From Pontibacter ruber (lineage in GTDB: Bacteria; Bacteroidota; Bacteroidia; Cytophagales; Hymenobacteraceae), in the NCBI RefSeq assembly GCF_023630205.1, contig NZ_JALPRR010000006.1, forward strand, positions 1-64,000: a stretch of DNA of 64,000 bases. The letters are read 5' to 3'. Both the position numbers and the translations under genes were made by a program. Below the pieces are notes generated by a model, which was not told the DNA's origin, did not search any database, and was given only the letters and a program-made list of their open reading frames with translations. Numbering within the stretch: the first letter of the stretch is position 1; every line of letters begins with the position of its first letter. Below are positions 51,127 to 60,367 of this stretch, one piece after another.

Positions 51127-52230
51127 ATGCTCGCTTTCGTGCTCACACTTGTGCTATTGCTCGGAATAGTGATCGTGCTGGCGTATGCAGAGCGGAAGGT
51201 GGCAGCTTTTATGCAGGACCGCCTTGGCCCAACCGAGGCTGGTCCGTATGGCTCGTTGCAATCGGTGCTCGACGTACTGAAACTGCTGCAGAAAGAAGAT
51301 ATTGTGCCTGCCGCTGCCGACAAAAGCCTTTTCAAGCTGGCGCCCATCCTCATTTTTGCTGCTGTTTTCGCTGGTTTTGCCGTTATCCCGTTCACCCCGG
51401 ACCTGGTGCCTGCCGGCATTGGCATTGGTGTGTTTTACCTGCTGGCCATTATCTCACTGGATGTGGTGGGATTGCTGATGGCGGGCTGGGGCTCGAATAA
51501 CAAGTATGCCATGCTGGGTGCCATGCGCTCGGTAGCGCAGATCGTGTCGTATGAGATTCCGGCAGGGCTGGCCATACTTTCTGTTGTGATGATATGCCAG
51601 TCGCTGGATTTCCAGGAGATCAGTTATCAGCAGGGCGCGCTCATGAACCAGTTTCCGGGGCTGGAGTACGAGATAAACTGGCTTTTTGGTCTTGAAGCCT
51701 TAGGTATAAACACGACTACCATTGGCGGCATCACCACCTGGAACATTTTTCGGGCGCCGATGCTGCTGGTAGCATTTGTAATCTACTTTATTGCATCGCT
51801 GGCAGAAAGTAACCGTGCCCCATTTGATATTCCGGAAGCGGAGTCGGAGCTGGTGGCGGGTTTCCACGTAGAATATTCGGGCTTCCGGTTTGCTGTGTTG
51901 TTTCTGGCCGAGTACAGTATGATGGTGCTGGTTTGCCTGGTGGCCGTTATCCTTTTCCTGGGCAGCTGGAATACGCCTCTCCCGAACATTGGCCCTGTAA
52001 GTCTAGCTTACTGGACTACCGGCACCGTAGGAAGTGTATCGGGTATACTTTGGGGCGGCTTCTGGCTGCTCTCGAAGACGTTTGTGTTACTGTTTCTGCA
52101 GTTACAGATCCGTTGGACGTACCCGCGCCTGCGCGTAGATCAGCTCATGCACCTCTGCTGGAAAGTGCTTACACCAATAGCTTTAGGGGTAGTGTTGATT
52201 GCAGGTATCTGGCGACTGTTGATGATTTAA
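51127..52230 (+). CDS. nuoH: NADH-quinone oxidoreductase subunit H
   Basis: A 367-residue membrane subunit linking the peripheral arm of complex I to the proton-pumping arm. Recognised by AYAERKVAAFMQDRLGPTEAGPYGSLQ (about 22-48), the quinone-site AESNRAPFDIPEAESELVAGFHVEYSG and ELAEY-like LFLAEYSMM. Eight to nine helices. It is first in the nuoHIJK run; nuoA-G are not upstream, where a patatin gene lies in the other direction. Confidence 0.97.
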   Translation: MLAFVLTLVLLLGIVIVLAYAERKVAAFMQDRLGPTEAGPYGSLQSVLDVLKLLQKEDIVPAAADKSLFKLAPILIFAAVFAGFAVIPFTPDLVPAGIGIGVFYLLAIISLDVVGLLMAGWGSNNKYAMLGAMRSVAQIVSYEIPAGLAILSVVMICQSLDFQEISYQQGALMNQFPGLEYEINWLFGLEALGINTTTIGGITTWNIFRAPMLLVAFVIYFIASLAESNRAPFDIPEAESELVAGFHVEYSGFRFAVLFLAEYSMMVLVCLVAVILFLGSWNTPLPNIGPVSLAYWTTGTVGSVSGILWGGFWLLSKTFVLLFLQLQIRWTYPRLRVDQLMHLCWKVLTPIALGVVLIAGIWRLLMI

Positions 52231-52326
52231 CTTTAGGACGTAAGACGTTAGACGCATGATATAAGGCTTTATATTCCCACCATGGAGGGGTATGTAAAAG
52301 TCTTTTGTCTTATGTACTGTGTCAAA

Positions 52327-52938
52327 ATGAATATGGAGCAAAAAGCCATAAAACATAAATCCGGATTCTGGGATGTAGTGAAGTCGCTGCTGAGTGGCCT
52401 GAGCCTTACGTGGCGGCATTTCCGGAATGCTAAAAATCGTAGGACGCCGGAGTACGTCTCGGATGAGAACTACTTCAAGCAGCCGGAGGGATTGGTAACG
52501 CTCACGTATCCGTACGAAGCCCTACCTGTGCCCGACAACGGCCGTTACCGCCTGCACAACGAGATCGAAGACTGTATTGTCTGCGACCTTTGTGCCAAGA
52601 TCTGCCCTGTCAACTGCATTGCCATCGAATCGATAAAAGTTACAGAAGACATTGGCGTAACTTCAGATGGAACCAAGAAGCGCCTGTACGCACCGGTATT
52701 CAACATCGACATGGCCAAGTGCTGCTACTGCGGCCTTTGCACCACCGTCTGCCCAACCGACTGCCTCACCATGACGCCTGTATACGATTTCGCCGAAATA
52801 GATATCAGGAACATGATCTACCACTTCAGCGATCTGACGCCGGAGCAGGCCAAAGAAAAACAGCTGCTCTACGAAAAGCAGCAGGAGGAAATGGCCGCCG
52901 CCAAAGCAGCTGCACTGGCGGCAAAAAAGCAGGGATAG
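52327..52938 (+). CDS. nuoI: NADH-quinone oxidoreductase subunit I
   Basis: About 204 residues with two 4Fe-4S sites: CIVCDLCAKICPVNC and CCYCGLCTTVCPTDC, which pass electrons towards quinone. The frame is open from 52282, but ATG 52327 or 52333 (MEQKAIKHKSG) is the likelier start. The alanine/lysine-rich C-terminus is variable in the family. An irregular repeat (ACGTAAGACGTTAGACG) precedes it and another (AACTGATAACTG) follows. Confidence 0.95.
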   Translation: MNMEQKAIKHKSGFWDVVKSLLSGLSLTWRHFRNAKNRRTPEYVSDENYFKQPEGLVTLTYPYEALPVPDNGRYRLHNEIEDCIVCDLCAKICPVNCIAIESIKVTEDIGVTSDGTKKRLYAPVFNIDMAKCCYCGLCTTVCPTDCLTMTPVYDFAEIDIRNMIYHFSDLTPEQAKEKQLLYEKQQEEMAAAKAAALAAKKQG

Positions 52939-52984
52939 AGAAGAATACTGATAACTGCTTATTGTTAACTGATAACTGAAAGAA

Positions 52985-53497
52985 ATGCTTTTCTACATCT
53001 TCGCCGTACTGGCTATACTTTCGGGAGCTTACATGGTGCTGACGCGCAATCTGCTGTATGCGGGTTTCTCGCTGCTGATCACCTTACTAAGTATAGCTGG
53101 TATTTACGTGCTGCTGTTTGCTGATTTTATTGCGGTAACCCAGCTGATGGTGTATGTGGGTGGTGTGCTGGTTCTTATACTTTTTGGTATCATGCTCAGC
53201 AGCCGCGTGCACGATAAGTCCGTGCTGTCAGAGAATGTAAACAAAGTATGGGGCACACTGGTAGCCGGGCTTATACTGGTTGGTCTCAGTTACACCATCC
53301 TGAAAGCCAATATCAGCTCTTTACCGTGGCTGCAAGAAGCGGAAACCGATGTGCTTGCTCAGCAGAAAAGTACGGTTCAAAGTATAGGCGTTAAACTGAT
53401 GACGGACTTTGTGCTGCCCTTCGAGATTGCCTCGCTTTTGCTGCTGATCGCCTTGATGGGAGCAGCCTACATCGCCACAGATAACCAGAAAGTATAA
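52985..53497 (+). CDS. nuoJ: NADH-quinone oxidoreductase subunit J
   Basis: A 170-residue membrane subunit with five helices. NLLYAGFSLLITLLSIAGIYVLLFADFIAVTQLMVYVGGVLVLILFGIML includes the flexible third helix region of ND6 (about 17-66). It is followed two bases later by nuoK. Confidence 0.94.
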   Translation: MLFYIFAVLAILSGAYMVLTRNLLYAGFSLLITLLSIAGIYVLLFADFIAVTQLMVYVGGVLVLILFGIMLSSRVHDKSVLSENVNKVWGTLVAGLILVGLSYTILKANISSLPWLQEAETDVLAQQKSTVQSIGVKLMTDFVLPFEIASLLLLIALMGAAYIATDNQKV

Positions 53498-53499
53498 GT

Positions 53500-53814
53500 A
53501 TGGAGCAGATTCCGTTAGAGCATATTTTACTCCTGAGTGCCGCCCTTTTTAGTCTGGGCATACTGGCTGTGATTACTAAACGCCATGCAGTGGTGGTGCT
53601 GATGGGTATTGAATTGATTTTTAACGCTGCCAACCTGAACCTGGTCGCCTTCAGCCGCTATGATCCATCGCTCTTACAGGGGCAGCTTTTCTCACTGTTT
53701 GTCATTGTAGTCGCCGCTGCCGAAGCTGCCGTCGCCCTGGCCATCGTGCTGCGCGTGTACCAGCATTTCAAAACGGCCAACTTGAGCGAAATTGTAAGCG
53801 AGGAGAACAGGTAA
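53500..53814 (+). CDS. nuoK: NADH-quinone oxidoreductase subunit K
   Basis: A 104-residue ND4L homologue with three helices. The Glu in LMGIELIFNAANLNLVAFSRY (about 31-51) and the second Glu in AAAEAAVALAIVL are the conserved buried acids of proton transfer. The transcript then meets an 888-base gene-free repeat island before nuoL. Confidence 0.95.
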   Translation: MEQIPLEHILLLSAALFSLGILAVITKRHAVVVLMGIELIFNAANLNLVAFSRYDPSLLQGQLFSLFVIVVAAAEAAVALAIVLRVYQHFKTANLSEIVSEENR

Positions 53815-54600
53815 TAGAGTTCTGAGTCTCGAGTTCTGAGTCTCGAGTTGGGTTTGTTTCTCCAGAACCCATACACTTTAATTGCTAAAGTATATTCCTG
53901 GCGCGAATCTCCAGTTTCATGACTTACAGTGTTGTTGGGGCTCTAGCTCTACTGGCCTGCAGGGACAGGAGAGTTTACCATCTCTTACTGTCATTTTGAC
54001 TACTCTTGAGGCGAGAGCCGAAAAGAGCAGGCGTAGCTGTGAGAAATCTGATACAGGCAACGTATAAACACACCCCTACCCCTCTCAAGAGGGGAATTGG
54101 CCTTTGGTATAGATAAGGTTATACTTTCATATTTGCTGTGATCCAACCACCCCTTACCCCTCAGAGCTACGCTCGCTAGCTTCTAACTCGCGTTCTCGCT
54201 AGTCTAAGGAGGGGAGCTCTGACACTGCTTTACATGGAAGTATAAATTTCATAGCTGCTGTTGGTCATCCCCCTGCCCCCTTCAAAGGGGGACTCGGTTC
54301 CAGTTGCATAGTCAGCAGCTATCGAACTGTTTCCAGTCCTTGGGTTGAGCGCCTTCTGGGTTTCCGGTGCCTGCAAGGCATTGCGACCGAAGGGTAGCAA
54401 AGGAAAGCTAGACAGCGCGATGCCCGAGGACGAGGCCCCGCGGCCGTGAGCGCACCAAAGTATGAAATGAAACAATAGCCTTTGTAAGACTGAGGAAGAA
54501 AGGTAGCTATGATAGCAAAAGCTTGCTGTAAGTGTAAACCTCGCCTAGAGAGTAAGATTTCTCACTACCGTTCGAAATGACAGAAGAACTGCTGTCGCTT
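53815..54600 (+). repeat. composite intergenic repeat, copy C, inside the nuo cluster
   Basis: No gene between 53815 and 54702. It opens with two 14-bp units (TTCTGAGTCTCGAG, 53820-53847). The modules follow in the same order as in copy A: AGGGGAATTGGCC, CAGAGCTACGCTCGCTA and AGTCTAAGGAGGGGA. Then come a solo DUF559-type repeat (54264-54294), TTTCCAGTCCTTGGGT, a hairpin with GCGCC...GGCGC-type ends near 54349-54418, and GACGAGGCC with GAGCGCACCA. A TTTCTCACTACCGTTCGAAA unit closes it. Confidence 0.85.
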
Positions 54601-54656
54601 TATTTACAGCAACGGATTGAAGCAAAACTATAAGTATAAAATTTAACCAATATACT

Positions 54657-54664
54657 TAACTTTG
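54657..54664 (+). promoter_or_regulatory. nuoL promoter -7 box
   Basis: TAACTTTG matches TAnnTTTG, 39 bases before the nuoL start. It would give nuoLMN its own promoter after the repeat island. Confidence 0.5.
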
Positions 54665-54702
54665 GCTCCTGTTAAGGCACAGAACTGAAACAACAACCAA
54701 AC

Positions 54703-56883
54703 TTGGAGCTTACCCAACTATTAAAGCCGCTGGCTGGCACGCCCGAAACCACTACTGCCCTGGTAGTGCTGCTGCTGCCCCTGCTGGCTTTTCTGGTTTT
54801 ATACTTCTTCGGTAAGCGCCTGCCGCGACAGGGTGATTGGCTGGCCATTGGGGTAACGGGAGTGGCACTTGCTTTATCCGTTTACCTCTTCTCTCAAATC
54901 TGGAATACCACTACCTTTCATAGCCGCAGCATTTGGTTTAGCCTGCCCTCTAGTATAGTTGCTGATTTTACGGCCGGTGTCCTGCTGGATAACCTCACAG
55001 TGCTGATGCTGGTGATTGTCACCTTCATTTCTTTGCTGGTGCAGCTGTTTTCGGTGGGCTATATGCACGGCGATGAAGGCTACAACCGCTACTTTGCTTA
55101 CCTCGGGCTGTTTACCTTTAGCATGCTGGGAATTGTGCTGGTGGATAACCTGCTCCTGCTGTTTGTTTTTTGGGAGCTGGTGGGCTTCTCGTCTTACCTG
55201 CTGATCGGATTTTGGTGCGACCGTCCAACTGCAGTTGCTGCCAGCAAAAAAGCATTCCTCGTGAACAGGGTAGGGGACATCGGCCTGCTGCTGGGGCTGT
55301 TTGCCTTTTATACCTACTTCCGCACCTTCGACCTGGAAGTACTGCGCACACTGATCGGAGCCGGTGAATGGACAGCCAATAACTTTATACTTGATTATAC
55401 TTTAAACGGACAGCCTTGGCTGCTGGAGTTGACTCCGCTGCTGCTGACTTTGGCCGGATTAGGTTTGTTTATGGGTTGTGTGGGCAAGTCAGCGCAGTTT
55501 CCGTTGCAGATCTGGTTACCCGATGCCATGCAGGGACCTACGCCGGTGTCGGCGCTCATACATGCGGCTACCATGGTGGCGGCAGGCGTGTACCTGCTGG
55601 CGCGTTGCTATGCATTCTTTACCATTGATGCGCTTACCGTTATTGCCATTGTGGGCGCCATTACGGCCCTAATCGGTGCATTGGCAGCGCTCACGCAGCA
55701 CGACATCAAAGCGGTGCTGGCTTTCTCTACCATCTCGCAATTGGGTTATATGGTGATGGGCATGGGCACAGGCGCACACGATGCGTCGCTTTTTCACCTC
55801 ACCACGCACGCGTTCTTCAAGGCTGCCCTGTTCCTCAATGCCGGTATCATCATACATGCCATGCATCACGCGGCACACCACACCCACGGGCACGACTACG
55901 TCAATCCGCAGGACATCCGCAATATGGGTGGGCTGCGCAAGGTGATGCCGCTTACCTTTTATACGTACCTGCTGGCGGCAGCCGCGCTCGTAGGTTTGCC
56001 CTTGTTTTCCGGGTTCCTTTCCAAAGATGCCATCCTTTCCGGCAGCTGGGCCTGGGCGCAGACCATGAGTGCCAACGGCAACAGTTTATACTTTGCTGTT
56101 CCACTTACAGGTTTTACAGTGGTGTTGCTTACGGCTTTTTACATGGGCCGCCACATGTGGTTTATGTTCTTCGGCAGCTTCCGGGCTCCTTTCGAGGCGC
56201 AGGCCGTACGGGTATCCGCTAAAAAAGAGATAGAAAGCGTGATGGCGGTGCCGGTGGTTCTGCTGGCTATACTTTCTTTAGGAATTTTCTTCTCGCTCAA
56301 CCCGCTTAGCTTTAACAGTAGTTGGGTGATGCGTGGCGTTGGATTAGAGGCGTTGGCCACGCAAGGTGCTCTGCTCTCCGACAAGTTATTGCAGGCTGTA
56401 GCCGCGCGGGACGAGGTCAATCATACCGCACATCTGATGATCGGTGTTCTTTCAGCCTTACTTGGAGTAGCAGGTGTAGGTTTGGCAGTGGGCAAGTATA
56501 AAAACAAGCCTGCGGAAGCGCTGCTGCATGAAGAACCGCGCGGTGCTTTTGGCAGGATCTCTTTCAACCACTTTTACCTCGATACTTTCTTTAACACGAT
56601 ATTTGTAAAGCCAGCCCTGTGGACGGCCACTACGCTTTACCGTGTGGACAAGCGGGTGATCGACTTTACCCTGAACTACGGGAGCAAGTGGCTGGTCGTG
56701 CTCTCGAAGATCATAGGCTGGTTCGACAGGCTGGTGGTAGACGGAACGGTGTGGTTGATCGGGGCACTGGCAAAGGTGATCGGGCGGTTTGGCCGCAACC
56801 TGCAGAACGGCAAAGTGCAGAGCTACTACGCCTATTCCCTTTTCGGATTTATTTTGATTATCCTATACATCGTCCTGTTTTGA
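54703..56883 (+). CDS. nuoL: NADH-quinone oxidoreductase subunit L
   Basis: A 726-residue antiporter-like subunit (ND5) with the long C-terminal lateral helix. Conserved parts: LLFVFWELVGFSSYLLIGFW, KKAFLVNRVGD, MGCVGKSAQFPLQIWLPDAMQGPTPVSALIHAATMV (about 252-287), and LAFSTISQLGYMVMGMG. The start is TTG at 54703. Two TATACTT words lie 10 bases apart at 55385-55403 in different reading frames. Belongs to the proton-pumping arm with M and N. Confidence 0.96.
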   Translation: MELTQLLKPLAGTPETTTALVVLLLPLLAFLVLYFFGKRLPRQGDWLAIGVTGVALALSVYLFSQIWNTTTFHSRSIWFSLPSSIVADFTAGVLLDNLTVLMLVIVTFISLLVQLFSVGYMHGDEGYNRYFAYLGLFTFSMLGIVLVDNLLLLFVFWELVGFSSYLLIGFWCDRPTAVAASKKAFLVNRVGDIGLLLGLFAFYTYFRTFDLEVLRTLIGAGEWTANNFILDYTLNGQPWLLELTPLLLTLAGLGLFMGCVGKSAQFPLQIWLPDAMQGPTPVSALIHAATMVAAGVYLLARCYAFFTIDALTVIAIVGAITALIGALAALTQHDIKAVLAFSTISQLGYMVMGMGTGAHDASLFHLTTHAFFKAALFLNAGIIIHAMHHAAHHTHGHDYVNPQDIRNMGGLRKVMPLTFYTYLLAAAALVGLPLFSGFLSKDAILSGSWAWAQTMSANGNSLYFAVPLTGFTVVLLTAFYMGRHMWFMFFGSFRAPFEAQAVRVSAKKEIESVMAVPVVLLAILSLGIFFSLNPLSFNSSWVMRGVGLEALATQGALLSDKLLQAVAARDEVNHTAHLMIGVLSALLGVAGVGLAVGKYKNKPAEALLHEEPRGAFGRISFNHFYLDTFFNTIFVKPALWTATTLYRVDKRVIDFTLNYGSKWLVVLSKIIGWFDRLVVDGTVWLIGALAKVIGRFGRNLQNGKVQSYYAYSLFGFILIILYIVLF

Positions 56884-56940
56884 TAGTTAATTTCGCAGGG
56901 TGTTACAGAAAAAGAACTCGTAATTCGTAACTCAGAACTC

Positions 56941-58689
56941 TTGAACGACTTTATACTCTCTGGCCTTATTTTTACACCTTTGCTGGCGGCGCTTGTTGTG
57001 CTGCTGATGCCCATACGCCTGCAAAAGCCGATGAAGGCGGTGGCGCTGCTGGGTACGCTGGTGCAAATGGGGCTGGCCATACTTTTATACTTCCGGTTCG
57101 ATGGCGCTGCGCTTTCCAACGGGCAGCAGGGCTACCAGTTTGTGGAGAAGCTAAACTGGATCAATTTTTCGCTGGGCACGCTGGGGCGGTTTCAGATCGA
57201 GTATTTTGTAGGGGTGGATGGTGTAAGCATCAGTATGGTGCTGCTCACGGGCATTATCGGGGTTATCGGCGTTATCTCTTCCTGGACCATCAAAAAGAAT
57301 GTAAAAGGATATTTCCTGCTCTACCTGCTGCTCATGACGAGCGTGATGGGTTGTTTCCTGGCACTGGATTTCTTCCTGTTCTACCTGTTCTTCGAGTTCA
57401 TGCTCCTGCCAATGTATTTCCTGATCGGTATCTGGGGCGGCCCGAAACGCGAATACGCAGCTATTAAGTTCTTCATTTATACTTTAGTAGGTTCGCTCTT
57501 CATACTGATCGTGATGATCGGGCTGTATACTTCGGTGATCGATCCGGCGGCGACGGCTGCACAGTTAGGCTTGCTTGAAAAAGGAACGGCTATAAATGCC
57601 AATGCGATCGCACAGGTACAGCAACTGCTGCAGCAGAATACCATCAACAGCGCCGAAATGGTGCGCACCTTCAGCATTCCGGCTATGATGGAGCCGGCCA
57701 ACTTTATACCGGGTAGCCTGCTGCATGTATTATCAGGAACGGTGCTGTGGGACCTGCCGCTGCGCTTTATTGCTTTCCTGCTGCTGTTTGCCGGCTTCGC
57801 TATAAAAGTGCCTTCGGTGCCGGTGCATACCTGGTTGCCCGATGCGCACGTAGAGGCGCCAACGCCTATTTCGGTGCTGCTGGCAGCCATACTTTTGAAA
57901 GTAGGTGGCTATGGTCTGATCCGCATTGTGTACCCGATCTTCCCCGATGCTGGCGCTTATTTCTCGGTACTGGTCGGTGGCCTGGGCGTGCTCTCGATCA
58001 TTTACGGGGCCTTGTGCGCCTTGGCCATGAACGACCTGAAAAAGCTGATTGCCTACTCCTCGGTATCGCACATGGGCTTTGTGTTGCTGGGCCTTGCTTC
58101 GCTGACAGCCGAAGGCGTGAACGGAGCCATCTACATGATGTTCAGCCACGGCATTATCTCGGCGATGCTCTTCCTGGTAGTGGGTGTTATTTACGACCGC
58201 GCCCACGACCGCATGATCTTAAACTTCCGTGGTCTGGCCAAACGCATGCCGGCTTATACGACCTTCGTGGTAATCGCTTTTTTTGCTTCGCTGGGCCTAC
58301 CGGGCTTCTCTGGCTTTATATCGGAATTGCTGGTACTGGTAGGCGGCTTCAGTGCGCCTGAGGTAACGGGTTTGCTGCCGCGCTGGCTCACGATAGTAGC
58401 CGTGTTTGGCTTGCTTTTGGCGGCGGCTTACTACCTGTGGGCCTTACAGCGCATGTTCTTTGGCAAGTACTGGATCTTCCCGGAGCTGCGCGAAAAAGCC
58501 ATACTTACCGACCTGAATGCCAGAGAATACCTGATGCTGGTGCCGCTGGCTATACTTGCGCTACTGTTCGGTATTTTCCCGCACCTGCTGCTCGATAAGA
58601 TTGGCGTTACTGCTACCGGTTTTACCGAACTGGTGCTGCAGAACGGGCAGGAGCAATTGCATATGGTTTTATCTTCGATGAGAAGGTAA
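56941..58689 (+). CDS. nuoM: NADH-quinone oxidoreductase subunit M
   Basis: A 582-residue antiporter-like subunit (ND4). It shows FLFYLFFEFMLLPMYFLIGIWGG with the key Glu, FAIKVPSVPVHTWLPDAHVEAPTPISVLLAAILLKVGGYG, and AYSSVSHMGFVLLGLA. Start TTG at 56941, directly after an irregular repeat (ACTCGTAATTCGTAACTC). Several Ile-Leu pairs are coded ATACTT. Confidence 0.96.
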   Translation: MNDFILSGLIFTPLLAALVVLLMPIRLQKPMKAVALLGTLVQMGLAILLYFRFDGAALSNGQQGYQFVEKLNWINFSLGTLGRFQIEYFVGVDGVSISMVLLTGIIGVIGVISSWTIKKNVKGYFLLYLLLMTSVMGCFLALDFFLFYLFFEFMLLPMYFLIGIWGGPKREYAAIKFFIYTLVGSLFILIVMIGLYTSVIDPAATAAQLGLLEKGTAINANAIAQVQQLLQQNTINSAEMVRTFSIPAMMEPANFIPGSLLHVLSGTVLWDLPLRFIAFLLLFAGFAIKVPSVPVHTWLPDAHVEAPTPISVLLAAILLKVGGYGLIRIVYPIFPDAGAYFSVLVGGLGVLSIIYGALCALAMNDLKKLIAYSSVSHMGFVLLGLASLTAEGVNGAIYMMFSHGIISAMLFLVVGVIYDRAHDRMILNFRGLAKRMPAYTTFVVIAFFASLGLPGFSGFISELLVLVGGFSAPEVTGLLPRWLTIVAVFGLLLAAAYYLWALQRMFFGKYWIFPELREKAILTDLNAREYLMLVPLAILALLFGIFPHLLLDKIGVTATGFTELVLQNGQEQLHMVLSSMRR

Positions 58690-58698
58690 GTGCTCTTT

Positions 58699-58819
58699 CG
58701 GATTTGCAATCCGGAAGTATAATATCAGTGGATTTGTAATCCGCTTTGCTAAGGCAGCAACCATAACAAACAGCGGACTGCAAATCCGCAATTAATTTAG
58801 CTTCGGAATACAAATCCGG
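58699..58819. repeat. cluster of four REP-like palindromes between nuoM and nuoN
   Basis: CGGATTTGCAATCCG (58699-58713), GGATTTGTAATCC (58730-58742), GCGGACTGCAAATCCGC (58773-58789) and CGGAATACAAATCCGG (58804-58819). They are close variants of one palindrome and relatives of the blocks at 12807 and 29512. Confidence 0.85.
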
Positions 58820-58845
58820 AGCAGCAAAAAGAATCTAATTAACAA

Positions 58846-60360
58846 GTGAACGAACAGGCAGCTACTTTATCCGAATCGATCAATGCCATTATAGCGGGTG
58901 CCGGTTCGCTGCTGCCCGAGCTGCTGCTGGCCGGGTTCTTCCTGCTGCTCGTTACCCTTGATCTGTTCAAGTCTAAAAGTATAAAACAGCTGCTGCCCTG
59001 GCTTGCGGCAACAGGGCTTTTCGCTACGCTCATCATCCAGATCCTAGGTGGTTATACTTCCGGAGGCGTGCAGTTCCTGAACCTGCTGCGCTCCGACGGG
59101 TTGGCACGTTTTGCAGGTATACTTTTCAGCGGGGCCGGTATCTTTACCATACTGCTTTCGCTGCAGAACAGGCAACTTGAAAAATTGGAGAAAGGCCGTG
59201 GCGAGTACTATGCGCTGATTTTGATGCTGGTGCTGGGCCTCAACCTGATGGCCAAATCCATCAACCTGCTGATGGTGTTCCTGGCCATTGAGGTGGTATC
59301 CATCGCCTCCTATATCCTGACGCTTACTTTAAAAGACAACAAACGCTCCGTAGAGGCCGGTCTGAAGTATATACTTTATGGTACGCTTTCAGCGGGTGTC
59401 ATGCTTTACGGAATGTCGTTCTTTTATGGCCTGACCGGCTCGCTTAGCTATACCGAGGGTAATTTCTGGCAGTCACTTTTGCAGGCCGATGCTTTGCTGG
59501 TGACAGTGGCGGCCATACTGGTATTTGCAGGCTTCTTCTTTAAAATATCTGCCGCACCGTTCCATTTCTGGATACCGGATGTATACCAGGGAGCACCCAT
59601 GCCGATCGTGGCGCTGTTCTCGACCGGACCAAAAATGGCAGGCGTTATCATCATACTTCGCTTTGTGGCCGCTTTCGCCGATCCGACCTTAGCTGGGGTA
59701 TTTACAGATATCACCCTGTTTCTGGGTATAGCTGCCCTGGCTACACTGGCAATTGGAAATTTTACGGCGCTCTGGCAACGCACGCCACGCCGGCTGCTGG
59801 CTTATTCATCGGTGTCACATGCCGGTTTCCTGCTGATGGCGTTGCTGGCTTTTGGCACCAATTATACGTCCGGTGTGCTGTTTTACCTTACGGTGCTGCT
59901 GTTCATGAACTTTGGCATTTTCCTGTTCCTGCAGATTGCAGAAGAGGAGCTTGGGGTGCAGCAGCTGGAAAATTTTGAAGGCCTCGGCCGCCTGTACCCT
60001 TACCTGGGCATGATGGCTCTTTTATACTTATTGTCTTTAACAGGACTGCCGCCGCTGGCTGGCTTTATGGGCAAGTTGCTTATTTTCAGCAATGTGTGGG
60101 AGGCTTACACGGCCACAAACCAGGGGATGCTGCTGGTCTTACTGGTCGTGGGAATTCTGCTCACCGGGGTGGCACTATTTTATTATATCAGGATTCCGTA
60201 CTACCTTTTCTTTAAAAGGAATCAAACTGCAGAAAATTTAGTTATTTCACTGTCGAATAAGCTGCTGCTGGGATTTTTCGCGTTGCCGCTGCTGGTCCTC
60301 TTCTTTAAGCCCGACCTGCTGCTGCACTGGATCGAAACGTTACTTGCACAGACACTTTAA
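58846..60360 (+). CDS. nuoN: NADH-quinone oxidoreductase subunit N
   Basis: A 504-residue antiporter-like subunit (ND2). Conserved segments: LLMVFLAIEVVSIASYILT, FFFKISAAPFHFWIPDVYQGAPMPIVALFSTGPKMAG, and LLAYSSVSHAGFLLMALLAFG. Start GTG at 58846, 26 bases after the last palindrome. It ends 7 bases before purF, so purF may be read from the same transcript. Confidence 0.96.
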   Translation: MNEQAATLSESINAIIAGAGSLLPELLLAGFFLLLVTLDLFKSKSIKQLLPWLAATGLFATLIIQILGGYTSGGVQFLNLLRSDGLARFAGILFSGAGIFTILLSLQNRQLEKLEKGRGEYYALILMLVLGLNLMAKSINLLMVFLAIEVVSIASYILTLTLKDNKRSVEAGLKYILYGTLSAGVMLYGMSFFYGLTGSLSYTEGNFWQSLLQADALLVTVAAILVFAGFFFKISAAPFHFWIPDVYQGAPMPIVALFSTGPKMAGVIIILRFVAAFADPTLAGVFTDITLFLGIAALATLAIGNFTALWQRTPRRLLAYSSVSHAGFLLMALLAFGTNYTSGVLFYLTVLLFMNFGIFLFLQIAEEELGVQQLENFEGLGRLYPYLGMMALLYLLSLTGLPPLAGFMGKLLIFSNVWEAYTATNQGMLLVLLVVGILLTGVALFYYIRIPYYLFFKRNQTAENLVISLSNKLLLGFFALPLLVLFFKPDLLLHWIETLLAQTL

Positions 60361-60367
60361 CAGCAAC

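Noticed and set aside
58699..58819. Palindromes considered as a CRISPR array
   Set aside because: The units are symmetric, unequal in sequence and irregularly spaced, with no constant spacer length and no cas gene in the window.
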